Program-made: the position numbers and the translations under genes
Notes under the pieces: generated by a model
Seen by the model: only the letters and a program-made list of their open reading frames with translations
Told to the model about the DNA's origin: nothing
Databases searched by the model: none
NCBI RefSeq assembly: GCF_000620785.1
Contig: NZ_JIAI01000001.1
Coordinates: 992,001 to 1,056,000 of the forward strand
Source: Actinospineispora acaciae DSM 45401
GTDB lineage: Bacteria > Actinomycetota > Actinomycetes > Mycobacteriales > Pseudonocardiaceae
DNA length: 64,000 nt
Reading direction: 5' to 3'
Shown here: positions 47,283 through 56,663 of the stretch, one piece after another
How positions within the stretch are numbered: position 1 is the first letter of the stretch
Layout of the letters: each line of letters opens with the position of its first letter

Positions 47283-49456
47283 CCAGGGTCGACCCGCGCA
47301 CGTTCGAGATCCTGCGCCACCGGCTGTGGTACATCAACGACGAGGGCGCGCTGACCATCAGCCGGGTGTCCGGCTCGCCGGTGGCCACCGAGGTGTTCGA
47401 CATGAACACCGGGCTGATGACCGCCGAGGGCGAGCTGGTCTACATCGACAACTTCATCTGCGCGCAGGCCACCACGCTGGCCTCGCTGGTCGCCCACCTG
47501 CGCGCGGAGTACGCGGACAACCCCGGGTTCGCTCCGGGCGACGTGTTCCTGTGCAACGACCCGTACGTCTCGGTCTGCCACCAGACGTGCGTGCAGGTCG
47601 CGGCGCCGATCTTTTACGACGGCGAGCTGGTGGCCTGGACCGGCGCCTCGCTGCACGCCATCGACACCGGCGGGCCGACCGCCGGGCAGGTTCAGCTGGA
47701 CGCGGCGGACATCCACGGCGAACAGCCGCTGTTCGGGCCGGTGAAGGTGGTGGATGGCGGGCGGTTCCGACACGACGTGGAGCGGACGTACCTGAAGAAC
47801 TCCCGGCTGCCCGACCTGCTCGCGCTGGACCTGCGCGCCAAGGTGGCGGCGGTGGAGGTGATCCGGCGGCGGCTGGCCGAGACGTTCGCGGAGTTCGGCG
47901 CGCGCACGGTGCTGGACGCGATGGCCGACATGATCGACCACTCCGAGCGGCGGCTGCGTTCCCGACTGCGGGAACTGCCGGACGGGGTGTGGCGGCATCG
48001 CGGCTACATCGAGTTCGGTGACGAGGTCTACCGGTGCCAGGTGGAGCTGGCCAAGCGCGGCGAGCGGCTGGTCTTCGACTTCGGGGACACGTCCGAGCAG
48101 GCGCCCGCAGTGATCAACTGCACCGAGCACGGGCTGGCCGGTGGGGTGCTGGCCAGCGTGCTGGTGTCGCTGTGCTGGGACATCCCGTGGTCGCCGGGCG
48201 CGGTGCGGCGGGTCGTCGAGATCAGGTCCAGGCCGGGCACCGTGGTGCACGCCCGGTGGCCGGCCGGGGTGTCCAAGGCGACCACCACCGGCATCTGGGA
48301 GGTGCGCAACCTGGCCAGCGCGGCGATCGCCAAGATGCTGGCCGGCAGCGAGCGGCACCGGGGCCGGGCGATGGCCGGCTGGCAGGGCGTCAAGGCGCTG
48401 GAGGAGCTGTTCGGCACCGACGACGCCGGGCGGGCGTTCGGCGGCCCGCTGCTGGACGGCATGGCCGGCGGCGGGGGCGCGCTGCCGGACCGGGACGGCA
48501 TCGACACCGGCGGGCACACCAGCTCGCTGCGGGCCACCATCGCCAACGTCGAGAGCTACGAGTTCCGCTACCCGATCCTGTACCTGTACCGGCGCCAGAC
48601 GGTGGACTCGGGCGGGCCCGGCACGTTCCGGGGCGGCGCCGGGGTCAGCCTGATGTACACCGCGCACGGCGCGCGCCGCATCGACACCAAGATCCTGCAC
48701 ACGTTCGGCGTGGAGCAGCCCGAGTCGCCGGGGCTGTGCGGCGGCTACCCGTCGACCACCAACCAGTTCGCGCTGCGCCGCGACACCGACCTGCGGGAGC
48801 GGTTCGCCGCCGGCGAGCTGCCCGGCGAGCTGGACGAGGTCGGCGGTGCGCTGGAGGTGCACGGCGCCTACGCGGCCACCTCGATGAGCGACAGGGACGT
48901 GTACCGGGCGGTGTCCATGGGCGGCGGCGGGTACGGCGACCCGATCGGGCGCGACCCGGAGCGGGTGCTCGACGACATCGACCGGATGCTGGTCAGCGTC
49001 GAGTGGGCGGCGCGGGTGTACGGCGTGGTGGTGCGCGATGGCCGGGTGGACGCCGAGGCCACCGCCGCCCGCCGGGCGGAGATCCGCGCCGAACGCGCGG
49101 CGGCCGCCGCCGGCCCGATGGATCCGGGGCACGGCCGCGACGGTGGGGCCTGGGACGGGGCCCGCGACGGGCTGCGGCTGTCCGAAACGCTGTTCTACGA
49201 CGGCCCGGTGTACCGCACGGCCGCCGGCTACATCCTGGGGCCGGCCGACCGGCCGTGGCACCGGCTGGCCGCGATCGGCCGGTTCCCGGTGCAACGGATC
49301 GGGCCCGAGGTGAACCCGCACCGGGTCAACGGGGAGCGGTTCGAGCTGCGCGAGCTGTACTGCCCGGGCACCTTCGCGCTGCTGGACGTGGAGATCGCCC
49401 GGGTCGGCGACCCGCTGTTGGACGGCGCCGCCCGCATCCTGGAGGGGACCCGATGA
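47279..49456 (+). CDS. hyuB: Hydantoinase B/oxoprolinase-family subunit with acetone-carboxylase-gamma-like C-terminus
   Basis: 725-residue protein. Residues 1 to about 590 form a HyuB domain: RTFEILRHRLWYINDEGALT, GDVFLCNDPYVSVCHQ, SLHAIDTGGPTAG and VDSGGPGTFRGGAGVSLMY. The last 90 or so residues resemble the gamma subunit of acetone carboxylase (RLSETLFYDGPVYRTAAGYI, RFELRELYCPGTFALLDVE). There the usual C-P-x-C zinc knuckle reads CPGTF, so one zinc cysteine is absent. With HyuA it would form an ATP-dependent cyclic-amide hydrolase (N-methylhydantoinase or 5-oxoprolinase type) or a carboxylase. ATGA overlaps join it to both neighbours. Confidence 0.88.
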   Translation: MTRVDPRTFEILRHRLWYINDEGALTISRVSGSPVATEVFDMNTGLMTAEGELVYIDNFICAQATTLASLVAHLRAEYADNPGFAPGDVFLCNDPYVSVCHQTCVQVAAPIFYDGELVAWTGASLHAIDTGGPTAGQVQLDAADIHGEQPLFGPVKVVDGGRFRHDVERTYLKNSRLPDLLALDLRAKVAAVEVIRRRLAETFAEFGARTVLDAMADMIDHSERRLRSRLRELPDGVWRHRGYIEFGDEVYRCQVELAKRGERLVFDFGDTSEQAPAVINCTEHGLAGGVLASVLVSLCWDIPWSPGAVRRVVEIRSRPGTVVHARWPAGVSKATTTGIWEVRNLASAAIAKMLAGSERHRGRAMAGWQGVKALEELFGTDDAGRAFGGPLLDGMAGGGGALPDRDGIDTGGHTSSLRATIANVESYEFRYPILYLYRRQTVDSGGPGTFRGGAGVSLMYTAHGARRIDTKILHTFGVEQPESPGLCGGYPSTTNQFALRRDTDLRERFAAGELPGELDEVGGALEVHGAYAATSMSDRDVYRAVSMGGGGYGDPIGRDPERVLDDIDRMLVSVEWAARVYGVVVRDGRVDAEATAARRAEIRAERAAAAAGPMDPGHGRDGGAWDGARDGLRLSETLFYDGPVYRTAAGYILGPADRPWHRLAAIGRFPVQRIGPEVNPHRVNGERFELRELYCPGTFALLDVEIARVGDPLLDGAARILEGTR

Positions 49457-51555
49457 GCTACACGGTCGCGGTGGACAGCGGCGGGACGTTCAGCGACTGC
49501 GTGGCGCTGAGCGACACCGGCGTGCTGACCAGGGCCAAGGCCCCGTCGACGCCGCCGGACTTCGAGCGTGGCGTGCTGGACGCGGTCGCCGAGGTCGCCG
49601 CGAAGTTGGGGCTGGCCCGGGAGGAGCTGCTCGCTTCCACTGAGGTGTTCGCGCACGGCACCACGGTGGCCACCAACGTGCTGATCACCCGCACCGGGGC
49701 GAAGACGGCGCTGCTCACCACCAAGGGCCACGAGGACGCGATCATCATCGGCCGGACCGTGCAGAAGGTGGCCGGGCTGAGCGAGGACGAGATCATCGAC
49801 GTGGCCCGGCTGAGCAAGGCCGACCCGCTGGTCCCCCGCCGCCGCATCCTCGGACTGGCCGAGCGGGTGGACCGGGCCGGCGAGGTCGTGGTGCCGCTGC
49901 GCCCGGAGCGGCTGGACGGGCTGGCCGAGCGGCTGCGCGCCGAGGGTGTCGAGTCGGTGGCGGTCAGCCTGCTCTGGTCGTTCCTCAACCCGGCGCACGA
50001 ACGGCTGGTCCGCTCGCTGCTCGAAGCCGAGGACGGGCCGTTCGTCACGCTGTCCAGCGAGCTGGCCCCCGTGCTGCGGGAGTACGAGCGGACGTCGACC
50101 ACGGTGCTCAACGCGTACCTCACCCCGGCGGTGAGCCGCTACCTGGGCCGGATGCGCGACGGGCTGCGCGCGGCCGGGCATCGCGGCGCGGTCACCGTGA
50201 TGCACTCGGCGGGCGGGGTGTCCTCCGTGGACGAGGCCGGGCGGCGCGGGGTGTCGCTGCTGTCGTCCGGGCCGGCCGGCGGGATGCTGGCCACCCGGAT
50301 GCTGGCGCGCCGGCTCGGGCTGGACCCGGTGCTGGCCACCGACGTCGGCGGCACCAGCTTCGACGTCGGGCTGGTGATCGGCGGCGAGCCGTCGTACGCC
50401 GAGACGCCGGTGTACGACAAGTACCCGGTCACGCTGCCCACCATCGACGTCCCGTCGGTCGGCGCGGGCGGCGGCTCGATCGGCTGGGTGGAGCCGGACA
50501 CCGGGGTGCTGCGGGTGGGGCCGCGCAGCGCGGGGGCTCGCCCCGGGCCGGCCTGCTACGGCGCGGGCGGCACCGAGCCGACGGTCACCGACGCGAACGT
50601 GGTGCTCGGGCGGATCGACCCCGAGCGGTTCCTCGGCGGGCGGATGCCGCTGGACGCGGCGCGGGCGCACGCGGCGGTGGCCGAGGCGCTGGCCAAGCCG
50701 CTCGGCATGGCCGTCGAGCAGGCGGCGGCGGCCATGATTGACATCGTGGACGCGCAGATGGCCGACCTGGTCCGGCGGGTCACGGTGGCCAGGGGCCTGG
50801 ATCCGTCCGGGTTCGCGGTGTTCGCCTACGGCGGGGCGGCCGGGCTGCACGCGGACGCCTACGCCAGCCGGCTGGGCTGCCGGGAGGTCGTCATCCCGCG
50901 CGCGGCGGCGGTGTTCTCGGCGTTGGGGATCGCGTCCAGCGACGTCAAGCGGGTGGAGCTGGTGTCGGACCCGGCGCCGGCCCCGTTCGACCTGGACCGC
51001 TGGCGGGGGCACTTCGACAGGTTGTCGGCCCGGCTGCGGGACGGGATGGCTTCGGAGGGGCTGCCGGTCGCGTCGATGCACCTCCGCCGGGCCGTGGACC
51101 TGCAGTTCCGGGGGCAGGTGCACGCGGTGCGGGTGCCGGTCGAGCCGGAGGACCTGTCGCGGGCGGACGGCGGCGAGGCGGTGATCGACCGGTTCACCGA
51201 GCTGTACGAGGCGCGCTACGGCGCCGGCACCGCGTACCGGGCGGCCGGCGTGGAGGCCATGGTGTTCAGCGTGGAGGCGACGGCGGCGCTGCCGGTGCCG
51301 GCGCTGGACCATCTGGACGACGAGGGCGGCGACCCGGCGGCGGCGCGGGTGCGCGAGCGGCCGGTGTACCTCGGTGACGTCACGCCCGAGTCGGTGCCGG
51401 TCTATGCGGCGGACCTGCTGCGTCCCGGACACCGGGTGGACGGCCCGCTGCTCGTGGAGTCGGAGGACACCACCGTGCTGGTCCGCGCGGGTCACGAGCT
51501 GTGGGTCGACGGGCTGCTCAACCTGCGCATCGACCTCACGGGGGCCGGCGGATGA
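49453..51555 (+). CDS. hyuA: Hydantoinase A/oxoprolinase-family subunit
   Basis: 700-residue ATPase-like subunit of the HyuA family. N-terminal phosphate-binding signature VAVDSGGTFSDCVAL, then EVFAHGTTVATNVLITRTGAKTALLTTKGHED in pieces. In the middle are LATDVGGTSFDVGLV (second nucleotide motif) and PSVGAGGGSIGWVEPDTGVLRVGPRSAG in pieces. Near the C-terminus are GRPVYLG-like and DGPLLVESEDTTVLV. The enzyme couples ATP cleavage to opening of a cyclic amide or to a carboxylation with HyuB. It is joined to hyuB and the LLM gene by ATGA overlaps, so stoichiometric synthesis is likely. Confidence 0.9.
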   Translation: MSYTVAVDSGGTFSDCVALSDTGVLTRAKAPSTPPDFERGVLDAVAEVAAKLGLAREELLASTEVFAHGTTVATNVLITRTGAKTALLTTKGHEDAIIIGRTVQKVAGLSEDEIIDVARLSKADPLVPRRRILGLAERVDRAGEVVVPLRPERLDGLAERLRAEGVESVAVSLLWSFLNPAHERLVRSLLEAEDGPFVTLSSELAPVLREYERTSTTVLNAYLTPAVSRYLGRMRDGLRAAGHRGAVTVMHSAGGVSSVDEAGRRGVSLLSSGPAGGMLATRMLARRLGLDPVLATDVGGTSFDVGLVIGGEPSYAETPVYDKYPVTLPTIDVPSVGAGGGSIGWVEPDTGVLRVGPRSAGARPGPACYGAGGTEPTVTDANVVLGRIDPERFLGGRMPLDAARAHAAVAEALAKPLGMAVEQAAAAMIDIVDAQMADLVRRVTVARGLDPSGFAVFAYGGAAGLHADAYASRLGCREVVIPRAAAVFSALGIASSDVKRVELVSDPAPAPFDLDRWRGHFDRLSARLRDGMASEGLPVASMHLRRAVDLQFRGQVHAVRVPVEPEDLSRADGGEAVIDRFTELYEARYGAGTAYRAAGVEAMVFSVEATAALPVPALDHLDDEGGDPAAARVRERPVYLGDVTPESVPVYAADLLRPGHRVDGPLLVESEDTTVLVRAGHELWVDGLLNLRIDLTGAGG

Positions 51556-52565
51556 GCCCGCGCCTGGGTGTGGCCCTCGCGCCGGAGGGGCCGCTGGACG
51601 AGCTGGTGGCCACCGCGGCCGCCGCCGAGCGGCTCGGGTACGACAGCGTCTGGGTGAACGACGACAGGCTGCAGAAGGACCTGTTCGGGGTGCTCGCCGC
51701 GATGGCCGGCGCCACCTCGACGGTCCGCCTCGGCCCCGGCGTGACCAACCCGTACAGCCGCCACCCCGCGCTGCTGGCCGCCGCCATCGCCACCCTGGAC
51801 GAGCTGTCCGGCGGGCGGGCCGTGCTCGGGCTGGGCGCCGGCGGCACCAACCACCGCGCGCTGGGCATCGAGCGCCGTGCCCCGGCCACCGCGCTGCGCG
51901 AGGCGATCACCGTGGTCCGCGGGCTGCTCGCCGGTGACGAGGTGACGCTCGACGGCACCGTGGTCAGCGCCCGTCACGCCCGGCTGGACTTCACCCCGGC
52001 GCGGGCGTCCGTACCGATCTACGTGGGCGCCCGAGGCCCGAAGATGCTGCGCACGGCCGGCGAGCTGGCCGACGGCGTGATCATCGGGAACCTGGCCTCG
52101 CCGGCGGGCTGGCGGCGGGCGCTGGCCCACGTCCAGGCCGGATGTGTCGGGCCGGCGCCGGCGCTCACCGCCTGGGTGGCCTGCGCGGTCGACCCGGACG
52201 GCGCGGCGGCGCGGGACGCGGTGCGGCCGATGGTGGCCACCTCGCTGGTCACCAGCCGCGCGGTGCTGCCCGAGCTGGGCATCACGGCGCCGTCGGCGTT
52301 CGTCCGGGCGATGGACCGGCACGGCTGGTCGACGGAGCGGGACGCGGTGCGCGCGGCCGGCGCGGACCTGCCGGCGGAGACCATCGCGGAGTTCGCCATC
52401 GCCGGCACCCCTGCCGAGTGCCGCGAGCGGGCGGCCGCGCTGCTCGCGGAGGTGCCGGCCATCGGCGAGCTGGTGCTGCTGCCGTTCCCGGTGCCCGGCC
52501 GGTCCCCGGTGGAGCTGCTGCGCCGGTTCAGTGAGGACGTGATGGAGGTGACCGGCGTTGGCTGA
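51552..52565 (+). CDS. LLM-class flavin-dependent oxidoreductase
   Basis: 337-residue luciferase-like barrel protein that would use reduced FMN or F420. Conserved segments: LGVALAPEGPLDELVATAAAAERLGYDSVWVNDD in pieces, ATSTVRLGPGVTNPYSRHPALLAAAIATLDELSGGRAVLGLGAG in pieces, and VPIYVGARGPKMLRTAGELADGVI. The family includes F420-dependent methylenetetrahydromethanopterin reductase and FMN monooxygenases such as RutA. In this operon it could oxidatively open or demethylate a heterocycle, or act on a one-carbon carrier. The cofactor cannot be decided by reading. It overlaps the deaminase-like gene by eight bases. Confidence 0.86.
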   Translation: MSPRLGVALAPEGPLDELVATAAAAERLGYDSVWVNDDRLQKDLFGVLAAMAGATSTVRLGPGVTNPYSRHPALLAAAIATLDELSGGRAVLGLGAGGTNHRALGIERRAPATALREAITVVRGLLAGDEVTLDGTVVSARHARLDFTPARASVPIYVGARGPKMLRTAGELADGVIIGNLASPAGWRRALAHVQAGCVGPAPALTAWVACAVDPDGAAARDAVRPMVATSLVTSRAVLPELGITAPSAFVRAMDRHGWSTERDAVRAAGADLPAETIAEFAIAGTPAECRERAAALLAEVPAIGELVLLPFPVPGRSPVELLRRFSEDVMEVTGVG

Positions 52566-53790
52566 GTCGCTGCTGCTCACCGAGGCACGCTCCGCCCAGG
52601 GCGAGAAGGTGGACGTGCGCCTCGCCGCCGGCCGGATCGCGGAGCTGGCCGCCCACCTGGCCCCACGCGACGGCGAGGAGGTTACCGATCTCGCCGGCCG
52701 GCTGCTGCTGCCCGCGCCCGCCGAGCCGCACGCCCACCTGGACAAGGCGTTCAGCGCCGCCGAGGTGCCCAACCCGACGGGCGACCTGCCCGGCGCGGTG
52801 GCCGCCTGGCGGGAGCACCGGCGCACCCTGCGCCCGGACGTGCTGGCCGAGCGGGCCAGGGCCGCCGCGCACGCCGGGCTGGCCAGGGGCGCCACCGCGA
52901 TCCGCAGCCACGTGGACGTCCATCCCGACATCGGGCTGGCCGCGGTGGACGCGCTGCTGGCCCTGCGCGCCGAGCTGTCCGACGCGCTGGACCTGCAGCT
53001 CTGCGCGATGGCCTACCCGCTGGCCGGCCCGGCGGGCGCCGCCAACCGCCGGCTGGTGGCGGCCGCCCTGGACCGGGGCGTCGACCTGGTCGGCGGCGCC
53101 CCGCACATCGGTGGCGACGACCCGCACGCGGAGACCCAGGCGTGCCTGGAACTGGCCCGCGCCGCCGGCCGAGGCGTCGACCTGCACACCGACGAGCACC
53201 TGCGCACCACCTGCGACCTGCGCATCCTGGCCCGGCTGGCGCACGGCTTCCCACACCCGGTGACGGCCAGCCACTGCGTCAGCCTGGGCGGGCTGCCCGA
53301 GCAGGTGCAGCGCGAGGTGGCCGGTGAGACCGCGGCCGCCGGCGTCGCGGTGATCTGCTGCCCGCAGACCAACCTGTACCTGCAGGGCCGCGAGCACCCG
53401 GTGGGGATGCCCCGGGCGCTGACCGCGCTGCGGGTGCTGGAGCGGGCCGGCGTGCTGGTCGCGGCCGGCGGGGACAACACCCAGGACCCGTTCAACCCGA
53501 TCGGCCGGGGCGACCCGCTGGAAACGGCGGCGCTGCTGGTCGCCGCCGGACACCTCGCCCCCGATCCGGCCTACGACTACGTCAGCAACCGGGCCCGTGC
53601 CGCGATGGGCCTGGAGGCGGTGGCGCTGCGTCCGGGCGCGCCGGCCGAGCTGCTCGCCATCGCGGCGGGTTCGGTCCGCGAGGCGATCGCAACCTGCACC
53701 GAGGACCGCATCGCGATCCACCGCGGCCGGGTCGTGGCCAGCACCAGGGTTCTGCGCCAGCTCGCGCCACTACCGGGGGACGAGCCGTGA
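52558..53790 (+). CDS. Cytosine-deaminase-like amidohydrolase
   Basis: 410-residue metal-dependent amidohydrolase of the cytosine/creatinine deaminase and N-isopropylammelide amidohydrolase group. Metal and catalytic residues: PHAHLDKAF (HxH), AIRSHVDVHPD, DLHTDEH, TASHCVSLG and the late Asp in AAGGDNTQDPF, where the family has the catalytic Asp. The start is TTG with GGAGGTG eight bases upstream. As part of a HyuAB operon with an NCS1 permease it would be the deamination step that makes a hydantoin-type ring, as in the creatinine deaminase route. This is inference from the set, not from a diagnostic residue. Confidence 0.85.
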   Translation: MAESLLLTEARSAQGEKVDVRLAAGRIAELAAHLAPRDGEEVTDLAGRLLLPAPAEPHAHLDKAFSAAEVPNPTGDLPGAVAAWREHRRTLRPDVLAERARAAAHAGLARGATAIRSHVDVHPDIGLAAVDALLALRAELSDALDLQLCAMAYPLAGPAGAANRRLVAAALDRGVDLVGGAPHIGGDDPHAETQACLELARAAGRGVDLHTDEHLRTTCDLRILARLAHGFPHPVTASHCVSLGGLPEQVQREVAGETAAAGVAVICCPQTNLYLQGREHPVGMPRALTALRVLERAGVLVAAGGDNTQDPFNPIGRGDPLETAALLVAAGHLAPDPAYDYVSNRARAAMGLEAVALRPGAPAELLAIAAGSVREAIATCTEDRIAIHRGRVVASTRVLRQLAPLPGDEP

Positions 53791-55502
53791 CGCGCGTCGT
53801 GTCACCGCCCCGGCTGGCCCCGTTCGGCGCGCCGACGCCGACCTGCCCCAACCCCGGCGAGCACATCACCGCCGTGCGCGGCGACCGGGGCGACGCGCAG
53901 TGGCCGGCCCAGTCCCGCTCCGAGCTGGTCGCCCGGCACGGCGTGGTGACCAGCAGCCACCCGATCGCCTCGCAGGCCGGCCTGCGCATGCTCCAGCTCG
54001 GCGGCACCGCCGCGGACGCGGCCATCGCCACCTGCGCCGCGCTCGGCGTGCTCGAACCGGAGAGCGCCGGCCTCGGCTCCGACCTGGTAGCGCTCTACCA
54101 CGACCCGGCGGCCGGGCTGGTCACGCTGGACGCCACCGGCCCCGCGCCGGCGGCATGGACACCGGAGTACTTCGCCCGTGCCAACCACACCGAGATGCCC
54201 CGGACCGGGCCGGACTCGGTGACGGTGCCCGGGGCGGTGCGGGGCTGGGCCGAGCTGCACGGGCGGTTCGGCCGGCTGGACTTTGCCCGGCTGCTCGAAC
54301 CCGCGATCGAGCTGGCCCTGGACGGGTTCGGCGTCAGCGAGCTGGTGCACCGCGACTGGCAGGCCAGCGCCGACATCCTGCGCGCCGACCCGGACTCGGC
54401 GGCGACCTTCCTGGTGGACGGCCAGGCGCCGGAGCTGTACTCGGTGGTCCGCAACCCCGGCCTGGCCCGCGCGCTGCGCCTGCTGCAAGGTGACGGACCC
54501 GACGCGTTCTACTCCGGCCCGATCGGCCGGGCGCTGGCGGACAAGGTGCGCGCGGCAGGCGGCGCCCTGACCCTGGACGACCTCGGCGGCTACCGCGCCC
54601 GCTGGGCCGAGCCGCTGTCCGTCGACTACCGCGGCTACCAGGTGTGTCAGGCCCCGCCGAGCACGCAGGGGTTCGCGGTGCTGGAGATGCTCGCCATCCT
54701 GCGGGCCGGCGCCCGGGAGCGGGGCTTCGACCTGGCCGCGCTCGGCCCCCGCGACCCCCGGTTCTGGCACCTGCTCATCGAGACCAAGAAGCTCGCGTTC
54801 GCCGACCTGCATGCCCACGGCGCCGACCCCGACCTCACCGACGTCCCCGTGCCCGAGCTGCTCTCCGACGAGCACGCCACCCGCCTGTGCCACCGCATCG
54901 ACCCCGACCGCGCCGCCTCACCGGCCACCCGGACCAGCCACGACGGCGGCACTGTCTACCTCGCGGCGGCCGACCGCCGGGGCGCCATGGTGTCGTTCAT
55001 CGCCAGCGCCGCCAACGGCACGTTCGGCTCCGGGCTGACGGTGCCCGGCCACGGGTTCGCCCTGCACAGCCGGGGCATGCTGTTCTCCCTGCGGCCCGGC
55101 CACCCCAACCGGGTCGCGCCGGGCAAGCGCCCGTTCACCACGATCATCCCGGGGTTCGTGCTCCGCGACGGGCTCCCGGTGCTGGCGTTCGGCAACATGG
55201 GCGGGCACATGCAGCCGCAGGCCCAGGTCACCGAGCTGGTCAACATGATCGACCTGGGGATGAACCCGCAGGCCGCCGGCGACGCCGCCCGGTTCCTGCA
55301 CGACCAGGCCACCAACCGGGTCGAGCTGGAGTCCGAGCTGTACCGGCTGGTCGGGCGCGAGCTGGCCACCATGGGCCACGACGTGCACCCGGCCAACGGC
55401 GCGGCCATGGGCGGCTACCAGGCCATCCACTTCACCCCGGTGCATGGCGTGTACCGGGCCGCCGCCGACCACCGCAAGGACGGCGCCGCCGTCGGTTGGT
55501 AG
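53787..55502 (+). CDS. Gamma-glutamyltransferase-family N-terminal nucleophile hydrolase
   Basis: 571-residue GGT-family precursor, which should self-cleave before Thr389 (SHDGGTVYLAAADRRGAMVSFI) to give the active small subunit. N-terminal domain: HGVVTSSHPIASQAGLRMLQLGGTAADAAIATCAALGVLEP in pieces, GPDSVTVPGAVRGWAELH, and small-subunit text NGTFGSGLTVPGHGFALHSRG, GKRPFTTIIPGFVL, GNMGGHMQPQAQV. No signal peptide is seen, so it is probably cytoplasmic. Some members hydrolyse glutathione-like or gamma-glutamyl amides; others are cephalosporin acylases. Start GTG overlaps the preceding stop (GTGA); the first 45 residues are not typical of the family. Confidence 0.87.
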   Translation: MTRVVSPPRLAPFGAPTPTCPNPGEHITAVRGDRGDAQWPAQSRSELVARHGVVTSSHPIASQAGLRMLQLGGTAADAAIATCAALGVLEPESAGLGSDLVALYHDPAAGLVTLDATGPAPAAWTPEYFARANHTEMPRTGPDSVTVPGAVRGWAELHGRFGRLDFARLLEPAIELALDGFGVSELVHRDWQASADILRADPDSAATFLVDGQAPELYSVVRNPGLARALRLLQGDGPDAFYSGPIGRALADKVRAAGGALTLDDLGGYRARWAEPLSVDYRGYQVCQAPPSTQGFAVLEMLAILRAGARERGFDLAALGPRDPRFWHLLIETKKLAFADLHAHGADPDLTDVPVPELLSDEHATRLCHRIDPDRAASPATRTSHDGGTVYLAAADRRGAMVSFIASAANGTFGSGLTVPGHGFALHSRGMLFSLRPGHPNRVAPGKRPFTTIIPGFVLRDGLPVLAFGNMGGHMQPQAQVTELVNMIDLGMNPQAAGDAARFLHDQATNRVELESELYRLVGRELATMGHDVHPANGAAMGGYQAIHFTPVHGVYRAAADHRKDGAAVGW

Positions 55503-55524
55503 CACGAGTAACCAGGAGGCACGC

Positions 55525-55818
55525 ATGCTCCACCGTTGGGGGTTCGTCTACCTCTCCCCCGGCACGGACCCGACGCGGACCGTCGCGGACTCCGGCGATC
55601 GCGTCGCCGTGCTGGTCGGGGTCCCGACCGTCGAGGACGCCCCGGCGGCGGCGCGCGCACTGGTCACCGAGGGGGCGCAGCTGGTCGAGCTGTGCGGCGG
55701 GTTCGGACCCGTCCACACCGCCCGGGTCATCGAGGCCATCGACGACGCGGTCCCGGTCGGCGCCGTCTCGTACGGCCCGGAGGCCACCGACCGGCTCCAC
55801 GAGATCTTCGGGGGGTGA
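55525..55818 (+). CDS. DUF6506-type small protein
   Basis: 97-residue cytoplasmic protein resembling the DUF6506 family. It begins LHRWGFVYLSPGTDPTRTVADSG, followed by VGVPTVEDAPAAARALVTEGAQLVELCGGFGP and VPVGAVSYGPEATDRL. The pattern suggests a small alpha/beta fold with a conserved ELCGGFG loop containing a cysteine. The function is unknown. Start: ATG with CCAGGAGG six bases upstream, which rejects a longer frame beginning inside the GGT gene. It stands 22 bases after GGT and two before the DUF1028 gene. Confidence 0.75.
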   Translation: MLHRWGFVYLSPGTDPTRTVADSGDRVAVLVGVPTVEDAPAAARALVTEGAQLVELCGGFGPVHTARVIEAIDDAVPVGAVSYGPEATDRLHEIFGG

Positions 55819-55820
55819 CG

Positions 55821-56663
55821 ATGCGCGCGAGCACCTTCTCGATCGTCGGCTGCGACCTGGACCGGCGGGAATGGGGCGTGGCGATCGCCTCGAAGTTCCT
55901 GGCCGTCGGCGCGCTGTGCGCCTGGGTGCAGGCCGAGGTGGGCGCGGTGGCCACCCAGTCGTTCATCCGGGCCGCGCACGGCCCGCACGGGCTGCGCCTC
56001 CTCGCCGAGGGCACGGACGCCGAGCGCGCCCGCGACCTGCTGCTGGCCGGCGACGAGGCCCCCGAGCAGCGCCAGCTCGGCCTGGTCGACGCACGCGGCC
56101 GAGCGGCCACCTTCACCGGCGCGGGCTGCCTGGACTGGGCCGGCGGCAGGGTCGGCCCGTGCTACGCCGCGCAGGGCAACATGCTCGTCTCCGAGGCCAC
56201 CGTGGACGCGCTGGCCACCACATTCGAGGCCGAGGAAGGCCAGCTCGCGGACCGGCTGCTCGCCGCCCTCGAGGCCGGCCAGGCGGCCGGCGGGGACCGG
56301 CGCGGACAGCAGGCGGCGGCGCTGCTGGTGGCGCGCGGTGGCGGCGGCTACGGCGGCGCGGACGTCGCCGTCGACCTGCGGGTGGACGACCACCCGACCC
56401 CGGTCGCCGAGCTGCGCCGGCTGTACGGCCTGCACGGGCTCTACTTCGGCACCACCCCGGACTCCGAGTGGCTCCAGGTGGACGACGTCCTGCGCGCCGA
56501 GCTGGCCGAACGGCTGGCGCGCGCCGGCCACCGCACCGGCGACCTGGACACCGACCTCGCCACCTGGGCGGGCATCGAGAACCTGGAGGAACGCGTGCAC
56601 GGAACCGACCGCATCGACCCGGTGGTGCTCGCCTCACTCCGGGAGGCCACCGATGCCCACTGA
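55821..56663 (+). CDS. DUF1028-family protein (putative Ntn-type hydrolase)
   Basis: 280-residue DUF1028 protein. Signature segments: STFSIVGCDLDRREWGVAIASKFLAVGALCAWVQAEVGAVATQS in pieces, GLRLLAEGTDAERARDLLLAGDEAPEQRQLGLVD in pieces, FTGAGCLDWAGGRVGPCYAAQGNMLVS, and the C-terminal VDDHPTPVAELRRLYGLH. The family is structurally related to Ntn hydrolases and is often found beside amidohydrolase and peptidase genes; its reaction is not established. A GGGGGTGACG ribosome region precedes the ATG. It overlaps the SnoaL-like gene by 11 bases. Confidence 0.82.
   Translation: MRASTFSIVGCDLDRREWGVAIASKFLAVGALCAWVQAEVGAVATQSFIRAAHGPHGLRLLAEGTDAERARDLLLAGDEAPEQRQLGLVDARGRAATFTGAGCLDWAGGRVGPCYAAQGNMLVSEATVDALATTFEAEEGQLADRLLAALEAGQAAGGDRRGQQAAALLVARGGGGYGGADVAVDLRVDDHPTPVAELRRLYGLHGLYFGTTPDSEWLQVDDVLRAELAERLARAGHRTGDLDTDLATWAGIENLEERVHGTDRIDPVVLASLREATDAH

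Noticed and set aside
45740-49456. Apparent 1238-residue protein starting far upstream of HyuB
   Set aside because: The first 513 codons lie antisense to the GntR gene and out of frame with the isochorismatase; only the part from 47279 matches HyuB, and the ATGA overlap marks its true start.
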